From the NCBI GenBank assembly GCA_016271365.2, contig CM028131.1:170070501-170134500 (forward strand): a stretch of DNA of 64,000 nt, written 5' to 3'. Origin of the DNA: Neoceratodus forsteri. Lineage: Eukaryota; Chordata; Ceratodontiformes; Ceratodontidae. The notes below the pieces were generated by a model. That model was given only the letters and a program-made list of their open reading frames with translations, was not told the DNA's origin and made no database searches. Positions 44,241 to 54,560 of this stretch are shown one piece after another; position 1 is the stretch's first letter; each line of letters begins with the position of its first letter. The position numbers and the translations under genes were made by a program.

Positions 44241-44389
44241 TGTGATGGGCTTACACTGAATACGGCATTTATCTACACTCATTGACTTTGACTTCAGTAC
44301 ACTCACTCATGGCTGCACCACTCGTGAGGTCACTAAGGTTAAAGCCACCTCATGTAGATAAATGCTGTGTTTAATGTAAGGCCATCACA
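44241..44389. repeat. 149-bp hairpin element
   Basis: The left arm TGTGATGGGCTTACACTGAA pairs with the right arm, which reads in reverse TGTGATGGCCTTACATTAAA. Pairing continues imperfectly through most of each half. No coding frame. Confidence 0.8.
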
Positions 44390-44599
44390 TATCCTCTATC
44401 TACATTTGGTACAGCTATGAAAAATAATGCACATTTGCATAATTTTCACATTTTAGCAAAGCACATGTCTGTGTAGCACAGGCTGCAGGTACATAAACAC
44501 CACATTTATGGATTCTACATAGAGTACCCATTAAGGAGGTACCATTTGGGTAGCTTTACCACAAAGATCTGGTAAGCACTGAACATATAGGTTGCTAAG
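44390..44599. repeat. ~430-bp satellite unit, part
   Basis: CAGCTATGAAAAATAATGCA ... TAGCAAAGCACATGTCTGTG ... GTAGCTTTACCACAAAGATC continues the block order of the unit cut at 42874. It is cut on the right by hAT-D. Confidence 0.85.
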
Positions 44600-45623
44600 T
44601 AGTGCTGCGTGAAAAAAACATTCTGCCACTGGATTACTGCAAATGCAGAATTTGTCTTTCATGAAATTTTGGAATGCACTTTGGCAACTTTCATGAAATT
44701 GCTACTCTTTTTACTTACTTTTTGCCACCAGGGCTTATGTGGGTGATATACCCCTATCAGTGTCTGGACCTTCCACTCAGCATCCCTCCCAAGCTGCCCA
44801 GACTGGGAATGCCGACAGCATACCCCCTGCAGTGGGGGTTCCCAAGGGGAGACACCGAGATCCATCTGAGGCCTCAGCTGAGGCTTATACCTGGGGCATC
44901 ATTCAGGTGGAGGTCCAGAGGCATCGCAATGCTGCCAGCCCCAAGAATTTTGACTTTGGTTTCCACCCATAATGCACAGACATGCAATGATGTCAGCACA
45001 GGACATACGTACTTCTGCATACATCCTTCAGACATCTGTTGACACCTCATCCCTTCTTACACGTGGTCCCAGGCAGCTGTACACCCAGCCTCCGGTGGTG
45101 TCACTCTATGGCAGGAGGTCACAGCACCCTCTCCCCTTGGAGGAGGAGGAGGAGAGCAGTCCATGGGGTGGTTAACCTACCTCTCCCACGACCAACCCAC
45201 TGCTGCTCATGCTTGTTCCCAAACACAGGTTGGCAGTGGCAGGAGGAAACTCTACTGCTGTCCTGGCAGGCCTGCCCATGAAACTCCAACTTAAAATGGT
45301 GAAATAAATATATGAATTTCAGATTAATGTATTAAACTGTGATATGTAATTCACAGAACTGATCCCTGAACTACAGAATGATTACATGTATTGTGGATTG
45401 GTGTATTAAACTGGTGAATTAAATTCTGCAACACTGTCATTCTGTAGTTCATGTGTATCATTCCACAATTCTGCCAGAAAAGTTTCAGAAACAGGGCAAA
45501 AATTCATAAGACACATCAAAGGATTCAAATTTCACCAGTCAGAATTTTAGAAAAGTTTGTAAATTTTGAGAAATTTTGAAAAATGTTTGCAAATTTGGAA
45601 TTTGCAATTCCCACCTAGCACTA
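44600..45623. mobile_element. hAT-D: 1.02-kb hAT-like element
   Basis: The ends TAGTGCTGCGTG (left) and TAGTGCTAGGTG (right, reverse-complemented) lie inside an 8-base duplication TTGCTAAG (44592-44599) / CTGCTAAG (45624-45631), 7 of 8 matching. Near both ends the sequence has TTTGCAAATT/AAATTTCA-type repeats like those in hAT-C. Internal open frames are short and lack transposase motifs. Confidence 0.8.
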
Positions 45624-45631
45624 CTGCTAAG

Positions 45632-45790
45632 TGTATTTTCAAACGGGAAACATTGGGTTCTTAAAGGAAAATGCAAAGCACTGATTCTCTGGCCTGTAGA
45701 CATTCAGGACATTATGGTGCCTTAAAAAACAACTTTATTTTGTAATGTTGCACATAATGCTGGTTTTAAAGAACTAGTAGAACCAAAACT
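45632..45790. repeat. ~430-bp satellite unit, part
   Basis: It resumes the unit cut at 44599: GCACTGATTCTCTGGCCTGT, GACATTCAGGACATTATGGT and CACATAATGCTGGTTTTAAA. Confidence 0.8.
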
Positions 45791-46390
45791 AGCAGACAAG
45801 AACATGTTATAAACTTTAAAAAGCAATCAATTATAACTTATTATTTCTGTAGTATGTTTCCTTTTCCCTTTGCTTATTAGAATGTTTTCCATGTGATTGT
45901 ATTATGCTAGATAAGTGAAATAACACTCTGCCTGAGGTGGCACCCATGAAGGTAGGTCTGTCATCACTACGAAGAGTGACCCAATATGGCCAGGTGAAGA
46001 CAACACCAGACATACCTGAAGGCAGAGCTCACCAACATAATAGATGAAATACCCTTTTTAGCCAAAAGCTGTTCTCCCTAGTTGTTTTTTGCTCTTCTTT
46101 TTTTTTCTCTCTCATTAATATGCTTCTGTCTCATTTAGCTATTTGAATTACCGATGTGATGGCAGAGAAATCGGTGAGATGTCAAAGTTGGTAAGGCGTA
46201 TTAAAGAAATTTCGGATGTCCTTGGGGAAGTAAGGAGAAAGAAAACCCTCAATACGTGACTGACAATGAGAGATCATTCTTCAACTCTGCCTGATCTATC
46301 TACTTTGAAGGAGATGCCACAAATGCTTCTCTCTCCACTGGTAAGTCCCCTCCATACCTAGGGGGGCTCAAGGTAACATTTTGGATTTTT
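45791..46390. other. Unassigned interval
   Basis: No recognisable repeat, RNA gene or supported coding frame. The right part may be leader sequence of the following L1 ORF1 fragment. Confidence 0.35.
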
Positions 46391-47502
46391 TCTAAAGGTA
46401 TAATGGATGGCAATATGGATCCACAGATTGATAAAGAAATCCTGGCTGAGGAAAGTGGCCAACACAATGACTGTTTGTATTCTGCAGGTGCTGCTTTATC
46501 AATAGAGATGGGACATAGCTCACAAATTAGAAAAACAGCAGGAGAATGTACAGACTTACTCTGCCCAAAACTGTGCTCAATTTGGTTCTTCCAAGGCAGA
46601 CCAGAGTGAAGGAATTGTACCGCCAGGCCAGAATGAAAATCATACTATGCCCCAAACCAGTGCTCCTGCTGGATCTGTTTTTGAAAACCCCTTATTGAGT
46701 GAACTAGGGGCTGGGCCTGGGAGCACATTGGAAAAAGACACAACTCAATTTAAATTTGAGATAATACAAGCAGTCATGGGATTAAAAAAGAAATGCTTGA
46801 AGCACGGGGGGAAATAAAAGGAGCCCTACTCAATGTCACAGGCACACTTCATGAAATGAACACCAAATTACAAACACTGACTAATAGAACGGAACAACTG
46901 GAAGGGAGGGTTTCACAAGTGGAGGATCTCACTCAGGCAATACCACAGAAAATGAATAACTTGGAAAGGCAATTATAGGCCCTCCAGCTAAAGATAACTG
47001 AGCAGGAGAATAGGGTGGGGAGAGCTAATATTCATTTGTTCAAGGTACCAGAAGGAGTGGCGGGAACAGGTGATCCCATGCCATACTTGGAAAAGTTGCT
47101 TACGGTGGCATTGTACGTTCCCTGAAGAGAAAATAATTATTGACAGAGCACATCGAGCAGGGTCTAGAAATAATGGAAATGCAGATTACCCATGAACAGT
47201 ATTTATTAAAATGCTTAAATTCCAAGATAAGGAAGCTGTATTGCAGAAGGCCCAAATAATGAAAGGCTTGCATTTTGAAAATCTACATATTAACGCTTAC
47301 CCAGACCTATCAGCAGCAACAATGTAAAAACAGAAAAAATGTAATCCATTAAAACAACTACTTTCTGAAAAGGGGATTGTATTCTCTAAGTTATATCCAG
47401 TAAAGTTGCGTTTTGTTGTGAATGGGCGGCTACATACGTTTGATTCACCAGAAGATGCGAATGAGGCATTAATACAGCATATGAGAATACTTGAGACTTG
47501 AG
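46391..47502 (+). mobile_element. L1-III: L1 ORF1 fragment
   Basis: The plus strand reads an acidic N-terminal segment, then a coiled coil (61-residue frame 46793-46978). The coiled coil is rich in heptad Leu/Val with MNTKLQTLTNRTEQLEGRV. It then reads RAHRAGSRNNGNADYP (about 47148) and YPVKLRFVVNGRLHTF (about 47395), ending at a stop at about 47500. These are the L1 ORF1 coiled coil, RRM signature and C-terminal domain in order. Stops and frame changes interrupt them. No ORF2 follows that I can recognise. Confidence 0.83.
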
Positions 47503-48818
47503 AAAAATTCCAGAAAAATTTTTAGGAAAATAATGGACTGGGAGGGAAAATGGAATAAGGAACAGTATAGGGTAGGGGTAATTTTTTTTTGTGGTCCCAC
47601 TCCCCCCCCCAGGTTATGAAGACATCTCCCCATCCCTCCTTCTCTTTTTTCATATTTGTAAAAATGAACATATAGTGGATAATAAATGTGGAAATAGGAT
47701 TACAGTATAAACTACAATACATTAAAGAGAAGGAAAAAGGGGGAAAGAAAAAAATAAGGGGGTATAGTATGACTAAGAATGATAAGTAGAACATATGTGT
47801 GTTTTTGTTTTGTTTTTTTAGTTGAAGGGGGAAGCTGAGTAGGGGAGAGATAAGATGTAGAGTAATGATGGAAGTATTCCCATTTTCTCTTTCTTCCTTC
47901 TCTACTATTGTTTTTTGTTGTTGTTGGCTGAGTGTTGCCTGTGGTTCAGGATTGGTGTTTCTGGTGTAACAGGATGTCCTCTGAGTCATTCTGGCATACA
48001 CAGGGTTTTAATGGGGGGTTATGCTGCTGTTAGGAACTTAGCTTGGGGGGGTTAGGATTGCTTGAGAATATAGTATATATATTTGAGCTTCTTCCCTTTT
48101 ATGGAAAATTACTAGGGCTTAATCTAGAATTTGATTTAAAATTTCAGTTTGGCTTATTAAAGAGGATCCAGGAACTTAACATTTTAAACCTCTCTGACCT
48201 ATAGGTGGCACATGGAAATGCTGTAAGTTACATTTCAGTTCTGCTCAGTGTACTCACCCAGTTGGTCAGCTGCAGGATGTACAATCAAAGGCAAGTGTGT
48301 GTAGTACAGCAGGGTACAAATAAATGTAATTTCTGAGTGACAGACAGATCCACAGGGAAGATAATAATAAGTGTGGATATAAGAGCCGGAATTGCGTGCT
48401 CGTGACCGTTATTATGCTGAAGGAAGTAATGTATTGTGCAAGTACTAGAACTAGATCATAGATTATGCAAATATTTTAACTTGTCCCAGAATACATAAAA
48501 AAGGGTATATGAAAATGACTGAAACGAGTGAACACAGCACTCCAAAAGTTCAGAAAAGTACATGGTTAGTAATATTTCAGAGTTATGTAACCAGCAACAA
48601 AAGGTGAGAAACTGCAGAAAAACAGCAGTCACAATATAAATGTATACTGAACAGGGAACGTGCATGTGCACAGCCCAATATTTAGACAGCAGATGTGGTT
48701 ACAGAAAATGGTTAGTTTAACAGCATTTAATATTGCAGTAAGCAATATTGTGATTTGCTGCTCCGTGTCTATCCCAGAGATAATTAACTTTTAACATTAT
48801 TCACAGTGCACTTGCCAT
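47503..48818. other. Unassigned AT-rich interval
   Basis: Homopolymer-rich at 47580-47900, followed by sequence without a recognisable family. A 159-residue minus-strand frame (48001-47522) is low-complexity and has no coding signature. Confidence 0.35.
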
Positions 48819-48819
48819 G

Positions 48820-48985
48820 TTACAAGCACATTAATCCCCTCTGAAGGAGGCTTCTATTGGGGAATTAATGCATAGTTAGGTGGTTGTAGGCACTCGGCCT
48901 TCAGCCTTATGCTACAACCCCCCCCAACCATGCATTAATTCCACAGTAGAAGCTTCCTTCAGAGGACATTAATGCTTGCATAATG
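48820..48985. repeat. ~165-bp hairpin element
   Basis: The left arm AGCACATTAATCCCCTCTGA and the right arm, reverse-complemented, AGCATTAATGTCCTCTGA continue pairing for about 68 bases around a loop near 48885-48915. It splits a 73-bp tandem array. Confidence 0.85.
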
Positions 48986-49068
48986 TTCATTCTGAGATTA
49001 TATCTGGCTGACTTAGATTAGTACAATGTCTGCGCTGAAATTATAGCTAACCTGCTGGAATAAGTGCA
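48986..49068. repeat. 73-bp tandem repeat, first part
   Basis: A partial and a full unit with AGTACAATGTCTGCGCTGAA and GAAATTATAGCTAACC, matching the units at 49600-49815. Confidence 0.85.
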
Positions 49069-49600
49069 GCCTTAAACTCAAACCTTCGGAGCTCACTACC
49101 CTGGGTTGTGACATCCTATCATGCCCCGTACTTTATAGCATTAAATCCCGGGGCTCGCACACTACCTTTTCTCCATCCACCTTCTCTACATCCCGTTTTA
49201 CCAACTCCTGTCTGTGCACCGTGCCCTCCTAGCTTTTCTCTCCCTACCTCCCTCCCTCCCTTCCCCCCTACCTTCACCTCTACCTGGTGTATATTTTTAT
49301 TTTTATTTTTTTTCTTCCGTTACTTCCTCCTGCAACCTTAGATAACCTGCTTTATCTTTCTATAGACACTTCTATGTATGTAAATACCGTGTAATCTGTA
49401 CAATATCTGTATAATTCTATGTACATATGAACTTCTTTTTCTTCCTCTCTGTAAAGAGTATTATCTGTATTGCCTTGCAAATATCTGTGTTGACCTGTAT
49501 ATACAATTGTTCATGCTCCACCCAGGTCCATCTTGCAAACGAGCTTCTGCTCAATGATGAACGCCTGGTTAAATAAAGACTTGATTGATTGATTGATTGA
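49069..49600 (+). mobile_element. LINE 3' end inserted in the 73-bp array
   Basis: Non-coding plus-strand sequence ends in AATGATGAACGCCTGGTTAA ATAAAGACTTGATT and GATT repeats, in the manner of an L2/Jockey-group 3' UTR. TTAAACT occurs at the left edge (49069-49075) and right edge (about 49601-49607) as a target duplication. No protein part is present. Confidence 0.75.
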
Positions 49601-49815
49601 TTAAACTGACTGATTTCAATGAGTACAATGTTTGCGCTGAAATTATATCTAAGCTACTGGAGTAAGTACAGCCCTGGACTGGCTGATTTCAATGAGTGCA
49701 ATTTTCGCACTAAGATTATATCTCAGCTGCTGCAGTAAAAGTACAGCCCTGAACTGATTGATTTAACTGAGTACAGTGTTCGCACTGAGATTATATCTAT
49801 TGGTTTAAGTACAAC
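49601..49815. repeat. 73-bp tandem repeat, second part
   Basis: Three units of 73-75 bases, each with ACTGA(C/T)TGATTT ... GAGTACA ... ATTATATCT ... AGTACAGCCC(T)GA. Confidence 0.9.
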
Positions 49816-50560
49816 TGGCATGTGATGAGAAAGGTTTGAGTCCATCTGCTTAGTAGGGCATTCTGAATGTGAACACTAACAGCATTATTGCTAAAAGCAC
49901 TACACCTAGAAGCTGTTTTGCCAGACACCTTTTTTCTGCCCTCAAGATACACAACATACGCTGCTTTATCTTCAAAGTCACTCACATGTGCCTCTGATGA
50001 AGAAGATGACATGTCACTGGGCAATTCATCACATGGAGGGAAATACTCAAAACCAGATGACTGGTGCACACACTGCAAGCATCACCACCTAGCCCTAAAC
50101 TGTGGGGGGTGGAAGTGCAGTCAGCGAACTGCCCTCCAAGACCGTAGGCAGCTATTGACTTTCATGAAACCCAAGCCCAACCTCAGATTACACCACAAAC
50201 ATTTCTTACACAGAGATTTCTGTGGCAGAACTACTGCAGTTCAATATTTTTTTATTTGTAAATGTACAAAAGTTCTGTTGTATTTCAGTACAACAAAATT
50301 ATTACAAGCAGCAGTGCTGCTTTATTTCAGCACAGAAAAATTATTGCAAGCAGCATGTATGCAGGGCAGACAAGGGTGTGTGCACACTGCAAGCTTCAGT
50401 ACTGGGCCCTAAACCATGGGAGATGGGAGTGCAGCCAGCCAACTGCCTTCCAAGATTTCTGGCTAGGCTACTACTGGGTTTTGTGATACCTGACCCCCAG
50501 AAATACTTATTATTTACATCACCAAATTAAATATATATATTTTTTTTTAATTCAGTATAG
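49816..50560. other. Unassigned interval with a ~90-base duplicated segment
   Basis: The segments 50064-50150 and 50382-50460 share GCACACACTGCAAGC/GTGCACACTGCAAGC, GCCCTAAAC and GTGCAG(T/C)CAGC ... ACTGCC(C/T)TCCAAGA. A 174-residue plus-strand frame (49888-50412) spans the first and contains WCTHCKHHHLALNC, but it has no recognised domain, and I do not call it a gene. Confidence 0.45.
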
Positions 50561-50869
50561 TACAGCAGTCAAGGAAGAAGTTAGAGCTATTGTAATTAAG
50601 GAGGTATGCTGCAACTTATGTCTCTCTGCAGCTCCTCCTGGCAAACTAAATCAGACAATTTCTCTGGGGAAAAAAACAAAAAACCTCATACCACTATCAG
50701 GCAGGCAGGCACTAAGAAAAGAAACACAATTTCTTCACTTCCAGAGCACAGTACAGAGGCTCCTGAAATGAAGACATACTAGTTTCTCTCTGCAGCTCAT
50801 AGCAAAAAAAAAAAAAACTCCCAATGCTCCCACTAGTACTAGGCACTAAGATACATGGTGCAGAACAAA

Positions 50870-51010
50870 ACAATAATAATAATAATAAAATGCATTTGAT
50901 TAAGCGCCTTTTGAATTTCAAAACGCTGTACAGTATTCATAAAAACAAAACACATGTACAAATACATGCAATATAAAATCAGAATAATACAACAAAAGCC
51001 TTCCCTCCAT
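50870..51010 (-). mobile_element. LINE/SINE 3' tail fragment
   Basis: The minus strand reads CTGTACAGCGTTTTGAAATT CAAAAGGCGCTTAATCAAAT followed by ATT repeats. This is the common vertebrate LINE/SINE terminus in which a GCGCTT motif precedes a trinucleotide tail. It lies within the hAT-E repeat. Confidence 0.6.
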
Positions 51011-51119
51011 AAAAGTTTTAAGTGCTCTGCTTGAAACTTCCCACTATCCTACACTCCTGGAGCTGGATTAAGTACAGAATTCTAGAGGGTAGGTGCTGCA
51101 AACCCAAAGGCACAATAAA

Positions 51120-51410
51120 GGTTTTGTGATGAGAATATTAGTTTTTTACAGCTCCTACTCTCTGCTGACTCAGAGCTCTCTGCACTTTCCATTACGATCT
51201 CTCCACTATGTAGCAATGTTAAAGTGTCATGTGATCTGGCTTTGACAAATGCTCAGCGATTGGCCAGCAAGTCTTGTGAGATCTTCAACCCCGCCGGGAA
51301 CGCCGAACACTGAATATCACTGAATAGCTGCGCTATTTAGTATTCAACTTCTGAATACCATATTTTTCATGGTATTCAGGGAATTAATGTTCATTACTCG
51401 CACACCCCTA
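51120..51410 (-). mobile_element. hAT-E repeat, copy 1
   Basis: Reverse-complemented, it begins TAGGGGTGTGCGAGTAATGA and continues with TGGTATTCAGAAGTTGAATA. It matches about 290 bases of the repeat starting at 61861. TAGGGGTGTG is a hAT-type terminus. The other end was not found. More of the same repeat may lie at 50800-50870 (CTAGTACTAGGCACTAAGAT). Confidence 0.7.
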
Positions 51411-51629
51411 CACAATACTGATGATGTAATGGGAGGAGCAGAGGTAGATAAGTCAACTGCCAGGCAGAGAGCTATTCCACGTAACACAACTATTGTACTA
51501 ACATCAGGTAAAAAACTATTTCTAATTAACAAAAGGAAAAATAAAAAGTACATCTGATATACAGTACAACATAATAGTTGATCACTTTTATAATGTAATA
51601 TTATTTTTAAGCAGTATTCAAGCTGTTTA

Positions 51630-51990
51630 AAGATGGATAATATTGTCTGCTACTCAAATGTTGTCTACCTGTAATACTCCTTTACATTTCACAAATATAA
51701 AGAATAATTAAAATTCTCATAATTTTACACTTTAGCAAACCAACTGTCTATGTAATATAGGGCACAAGTACAGTAACACCACCTATGTGTGTTCTATAAG
51801 GAGGACAACTTATACTAGTACCACATTTATATACCTTTAATACAGAAGTGTAGTAGAAATAAACTCCAAACAAATGGGGTTCTAACTAATGTATTTTAAA
51901 GTAAAAGAAAAAGGTTCATAATAGAAAATACAAAGCATATTTCTCTAGCCTGTACAAATTTAAGGCACTATTGTGCCATAGAAAAAAATA
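51630..51990. repeat. ~430-bp satellite unit
   Basis: GATAATATTGTCTGCTACTC ... CTTTACATTTCACAAATATA ... ACTAGTACCACATTTATATA ... TGGGGTTCTAACTAATGTAT ... GCCTGTACAAATTTAAGGCA. It is cut at 51990 by L2-V. Confidence 0.88.
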
Positions 51991-52759
51991 TTTGTCTCTC
52001 TTTCTGTCGAGAGCTGATTACCAAAACAATACTCCTTGTGCTCCATTATGTGGACATTGTGTATGGAATTGCCTGTGTCTCTTCCCTTGCCAAGCTAGAC
52101 ACCCTCCTAAATGCCTTTTGCCGCTTCACCACCAGCTCCCCTTTCCGCACTCACCACTGCACCCTTCACTCCTCTCTATCTAGCCCTCCCCTCTCTCACA
52201 GATGTCAAGCCCACTCCTTAACCTTCATTGTCAAACACTGGTTTGGATTTCTCCCCTCCTATCTCTCTTCCCACCCATCCCCTTCCTGCCCTTCCTCCTC
52301 CTACCTATTTCACCCCAGGGATTCCCATTCCTTTTCGCTCTCCTACTGTCACGCTACTTCTGGACAGTCTGCCTTCTCCTTCAGTCTACCTTCCCTATGG
52401 AACCAACTTTCATCTACCCTGAGTCAAACCCCTTCTTTCCCAGTTTTCAAGCGCTGCTCAGACATACTCCTACTGCTCTCTGCCACTGCCCCAACTGCGT
52501 CCTCATTATACTGTAGTTCTGGGTCATCTGCACTCAGGCTATCTATTTATATATTTACTATTGTGGAGTTCCTAGACTACTTGTGTAACTGCAGTGTGTG
52601 CTCTGAGTCTTGATGTATTTTTTTACCTAATAGTCTCATTCTGTACATCTTTTCTATTTACCCAATCCCCCTTCCCTGGGTTGTACCTGGTAATGAGTAT
52701 CAGCTCAGTGTGCCTTTCCCAGTTACTAACATTTTAAATAAATTTAAAAAAAAATAACA
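51991..52759 (+). mobile_element. L2-V: L2-like LINE 3' end
   Basis: A 191-residue plus-strand frame (52038-52613) gives the L2 C-terminal region with the block SAFSFSLPSLWNQLSSTL (residues about 113-130). A 3' UTR follows, ending AATAAATTTAAAAAAAAATAAC. It is inserted in a satellite unit with a duplication ATAGAAAAA(AA)TA on both sides (51978-51990 and 52760-52770). Confidence 0.85.
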
Positions 52760-52982
52760 ATAGAAAAATATACATTTTCTGAAGCTGCACAAAATAATGG
52801 TATTAACCCTTTGGAGCCTAGGCAGGTATCTGTGTACTAGGAGAAACAACAGATTTATCCATTATTAAGCTCCAAAGGGTTAAACATAGTTAACATTGCC
52901 CACTGCCCAAATGTGTGCTACCCATAATCCTCCTCTTCATTTTGTACAATTTATTTTGTATAATTTTGCATATTTTGTACAT
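52760..52982. repeat. ~430-bp satellite unit, continued, with a nested MITE
   Basis: It continues the unit cut at 51990: CATTTTCTGAAGCTGCACAA ... ACATTGCCCACTGCCCAAAT ... CATAATCCTCCTCTTCATTT. Between these lies the 73-bp MITE. Confidence 0.85.
52807..52879. mobile_element. 73-bp piggyBac-like MITE
   Basis: TTAA at 52803-52806 and 52880-52883 flanks inverted ends CCCTTTGGAGCCTA (left) and CCCTTTGGAGCTTA (right, reverse-complemented). TTAA duplication with CCC-starting ends is typical of piggyBac-type elements. The unit it interrupts normally reads TTTTAAACAT at this point. Confidence 0.85.
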
Positions 52983-52984
52983 TG

Positions 52985-53507
52985 CTGGAAGGACATAGAC
53001 AGAGTGAAGGCGGTTCAGAGGAGGGGAACTAAACTCGTGCAGGGTCTACATCAAATGCCCTATGAGGAGAGACTATAGGACCTCAATATGCATACCATGG
53101 ACCAGATGAGGTAGAGGTGAGATTCGATACAGACCTTTAAATATCTCACAAGGGGTAAATAAGGTACAGGAGGGAAGTATTTGTTTTGGAAGAACAGGTT
53201 CTCACTACTCAAGAACAAGGGGTTATGCTATAAAGCTGGAGGGGTTCAATTCAGAAAAGATGTGAGAAAGTACATCACAGAAAAAGTGGTAGATTCCAGG
53301 AACAGACTTCCAGCGGAGGTGGTAAAGGTGAAAACAGTGGTGGGGTTCTAGAATGCATAGGGTAAGCACATGGGAACTATAGTTGAAATGAATGGGGGAA
53401 GGAGGGAGAAAGAGCTGTAGATTGGGCAGTAATAATGCAGGTACGGAAGAATAGGCAGACTGGATGTGCCAAGCGGTCCTTATCTGCCATCAAATTCTAT
53501 GTTTCTG
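52985..53507 (+). mobile_element. CR1-IV: CR1 3' end
   Basis: The plus strand reads WKDIDRVKAVQRRGTKLVQ (about 52983) and MPYEERL, the CR1 C-terminal region. A 3' UTR follows, ending GGTCCTTATCTGCCATCAAA TTCTATGTTTCT. It is 5'-truncated and sits in a satellite unit. Confidence 0.87.
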
Positions 53508-53731
53508 GTAACTATGAAAAACAATAGACATTTTGCATAATTGTGCACTTTAGTAAACCAAACATCTATGTAACAAAGGCTGCAGGTATTCAAACACCAC
53601 TTTTGTGTATTCTGAAATGAGTAACGTTTGCACCAATACCACATGTATGTACCTTTACTACAGGGCTTTAGTAAAAACAAGCCTTAAACATATAGGGTGC
53701 TGAGGTACTTTAAAGGGAAGATTCAGTTTCA
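53508..53731. repeat. ~430-bp satellite unit, part
   Basis: AACTATGAAAAACAATAGAC ... AAACATCTATGTAACAAAGG ... ACCAATACCACATGTATGTA ... TTAAACATATAGGGTGCTGA. It is cut by the foldback at 53732. Confidence 0.88.
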
Positions 53732-54216
53732 GGTGTTAATATCAGAGAAAAAATGCTGCAGGACAAAATATCTCAGTCAAATCATTGCAGGAAAAAATAA
53801 AGTGTTGTAAAAACATCGCAGGACAGAATAATGCAGGAAGCAGGGAGTACAAGCCATAAGGTGACAAAAGAGCAAAGGACACTGGAGGGTTTATTGGGGA
53901 TGGTGCCTAACTTTGCACAGTCTCCCCTTGGCCACTTCGCTGTGCCATGTATCACAGTCCTGCATTGAGACTAACCCGCACCTGCTTTATGAAGTTGGCC
54001 CGCAATGAAAGGACTGTGATGTGCTGACATAGAGAAGTGGCTGAGGAGCTGTGCAGGTTAGACTGAGTGAACCCTTCTGTGTCCTGTGTCTTGCCATCTT
54101 GTGCTTATCTGCTTGCTCCCTGCACTGTTCTGTCCTGCATTTTTACCACAATTTTTTCCTGATGTTTTGACCGCAATATTTTGTCCCGTGATATTTTGCA
54201 CCATGATATTAACACC
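53732..54216. mobile_element. 485-bp foldback element
   Basis: The perfect ends GGTGTTAATATCA and TGATATTAACACC continue as imperfectly paired arms over most of the element. Paired pieces include GGACAAAATAT, GGAAAAAAT, GCAGGACAGAA, CACAGTCCT and CCACTTC, leaving almost no loop. There is no transposase frame. It interrupts a satellite unit, whose sequence resumes at 54217. Confidence 0.88.
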
Positions 54217-54560
54217 CATAACCAAAGATTTGGAGTTCATTCACGTTAGAAAATTCACTGCATTGATTCTATGACCTGCAGACTTTCAGAACACTATGGT
54301 ACTACTGGAAAAGTATAAAGTTTCTGAAACTGTACACAATACTGGTTATAAGCATTGGTAACATTATCTGCTAGCCAAATGTTTGTTACTTATTATCCTT
54401 CTCTATATTTCACACAGCTATAACATATTATGGAAACTGGCACATTTTCTACACTATAATACACCAAATTATCTATTTAAAATAGAATGCAGGTGCAGGA
54501 ATATTACATTTTTAATGTTTCTTTGTGCATGCTTGCACAGCAAACATTTTGTTATGATAA
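54217..54560. repeat. ~430-bp satellite unit, last recognised
   Basis: CATTGATTCTATGACCTGCA ... GAAACTGTACACAATACTGG ... ACATTATCTGCTAGCCAAAT ... CTCTATATTTCACACAGCTA, then it fades into unrelated sequence. Confidence 0.85.

Noticed and set aside
47522..48001. 159-residue minus-strand open frame
   Set aside because: Low-complexity, homopolymer-derived translation without any domain.
49888..50412. 174-residue plus-strand open frame with a Cys/His cluster
   Set aside because: No recognised domain, no splice or start context, and it spans a duplicated non-coding segment. Kept only as an observation.
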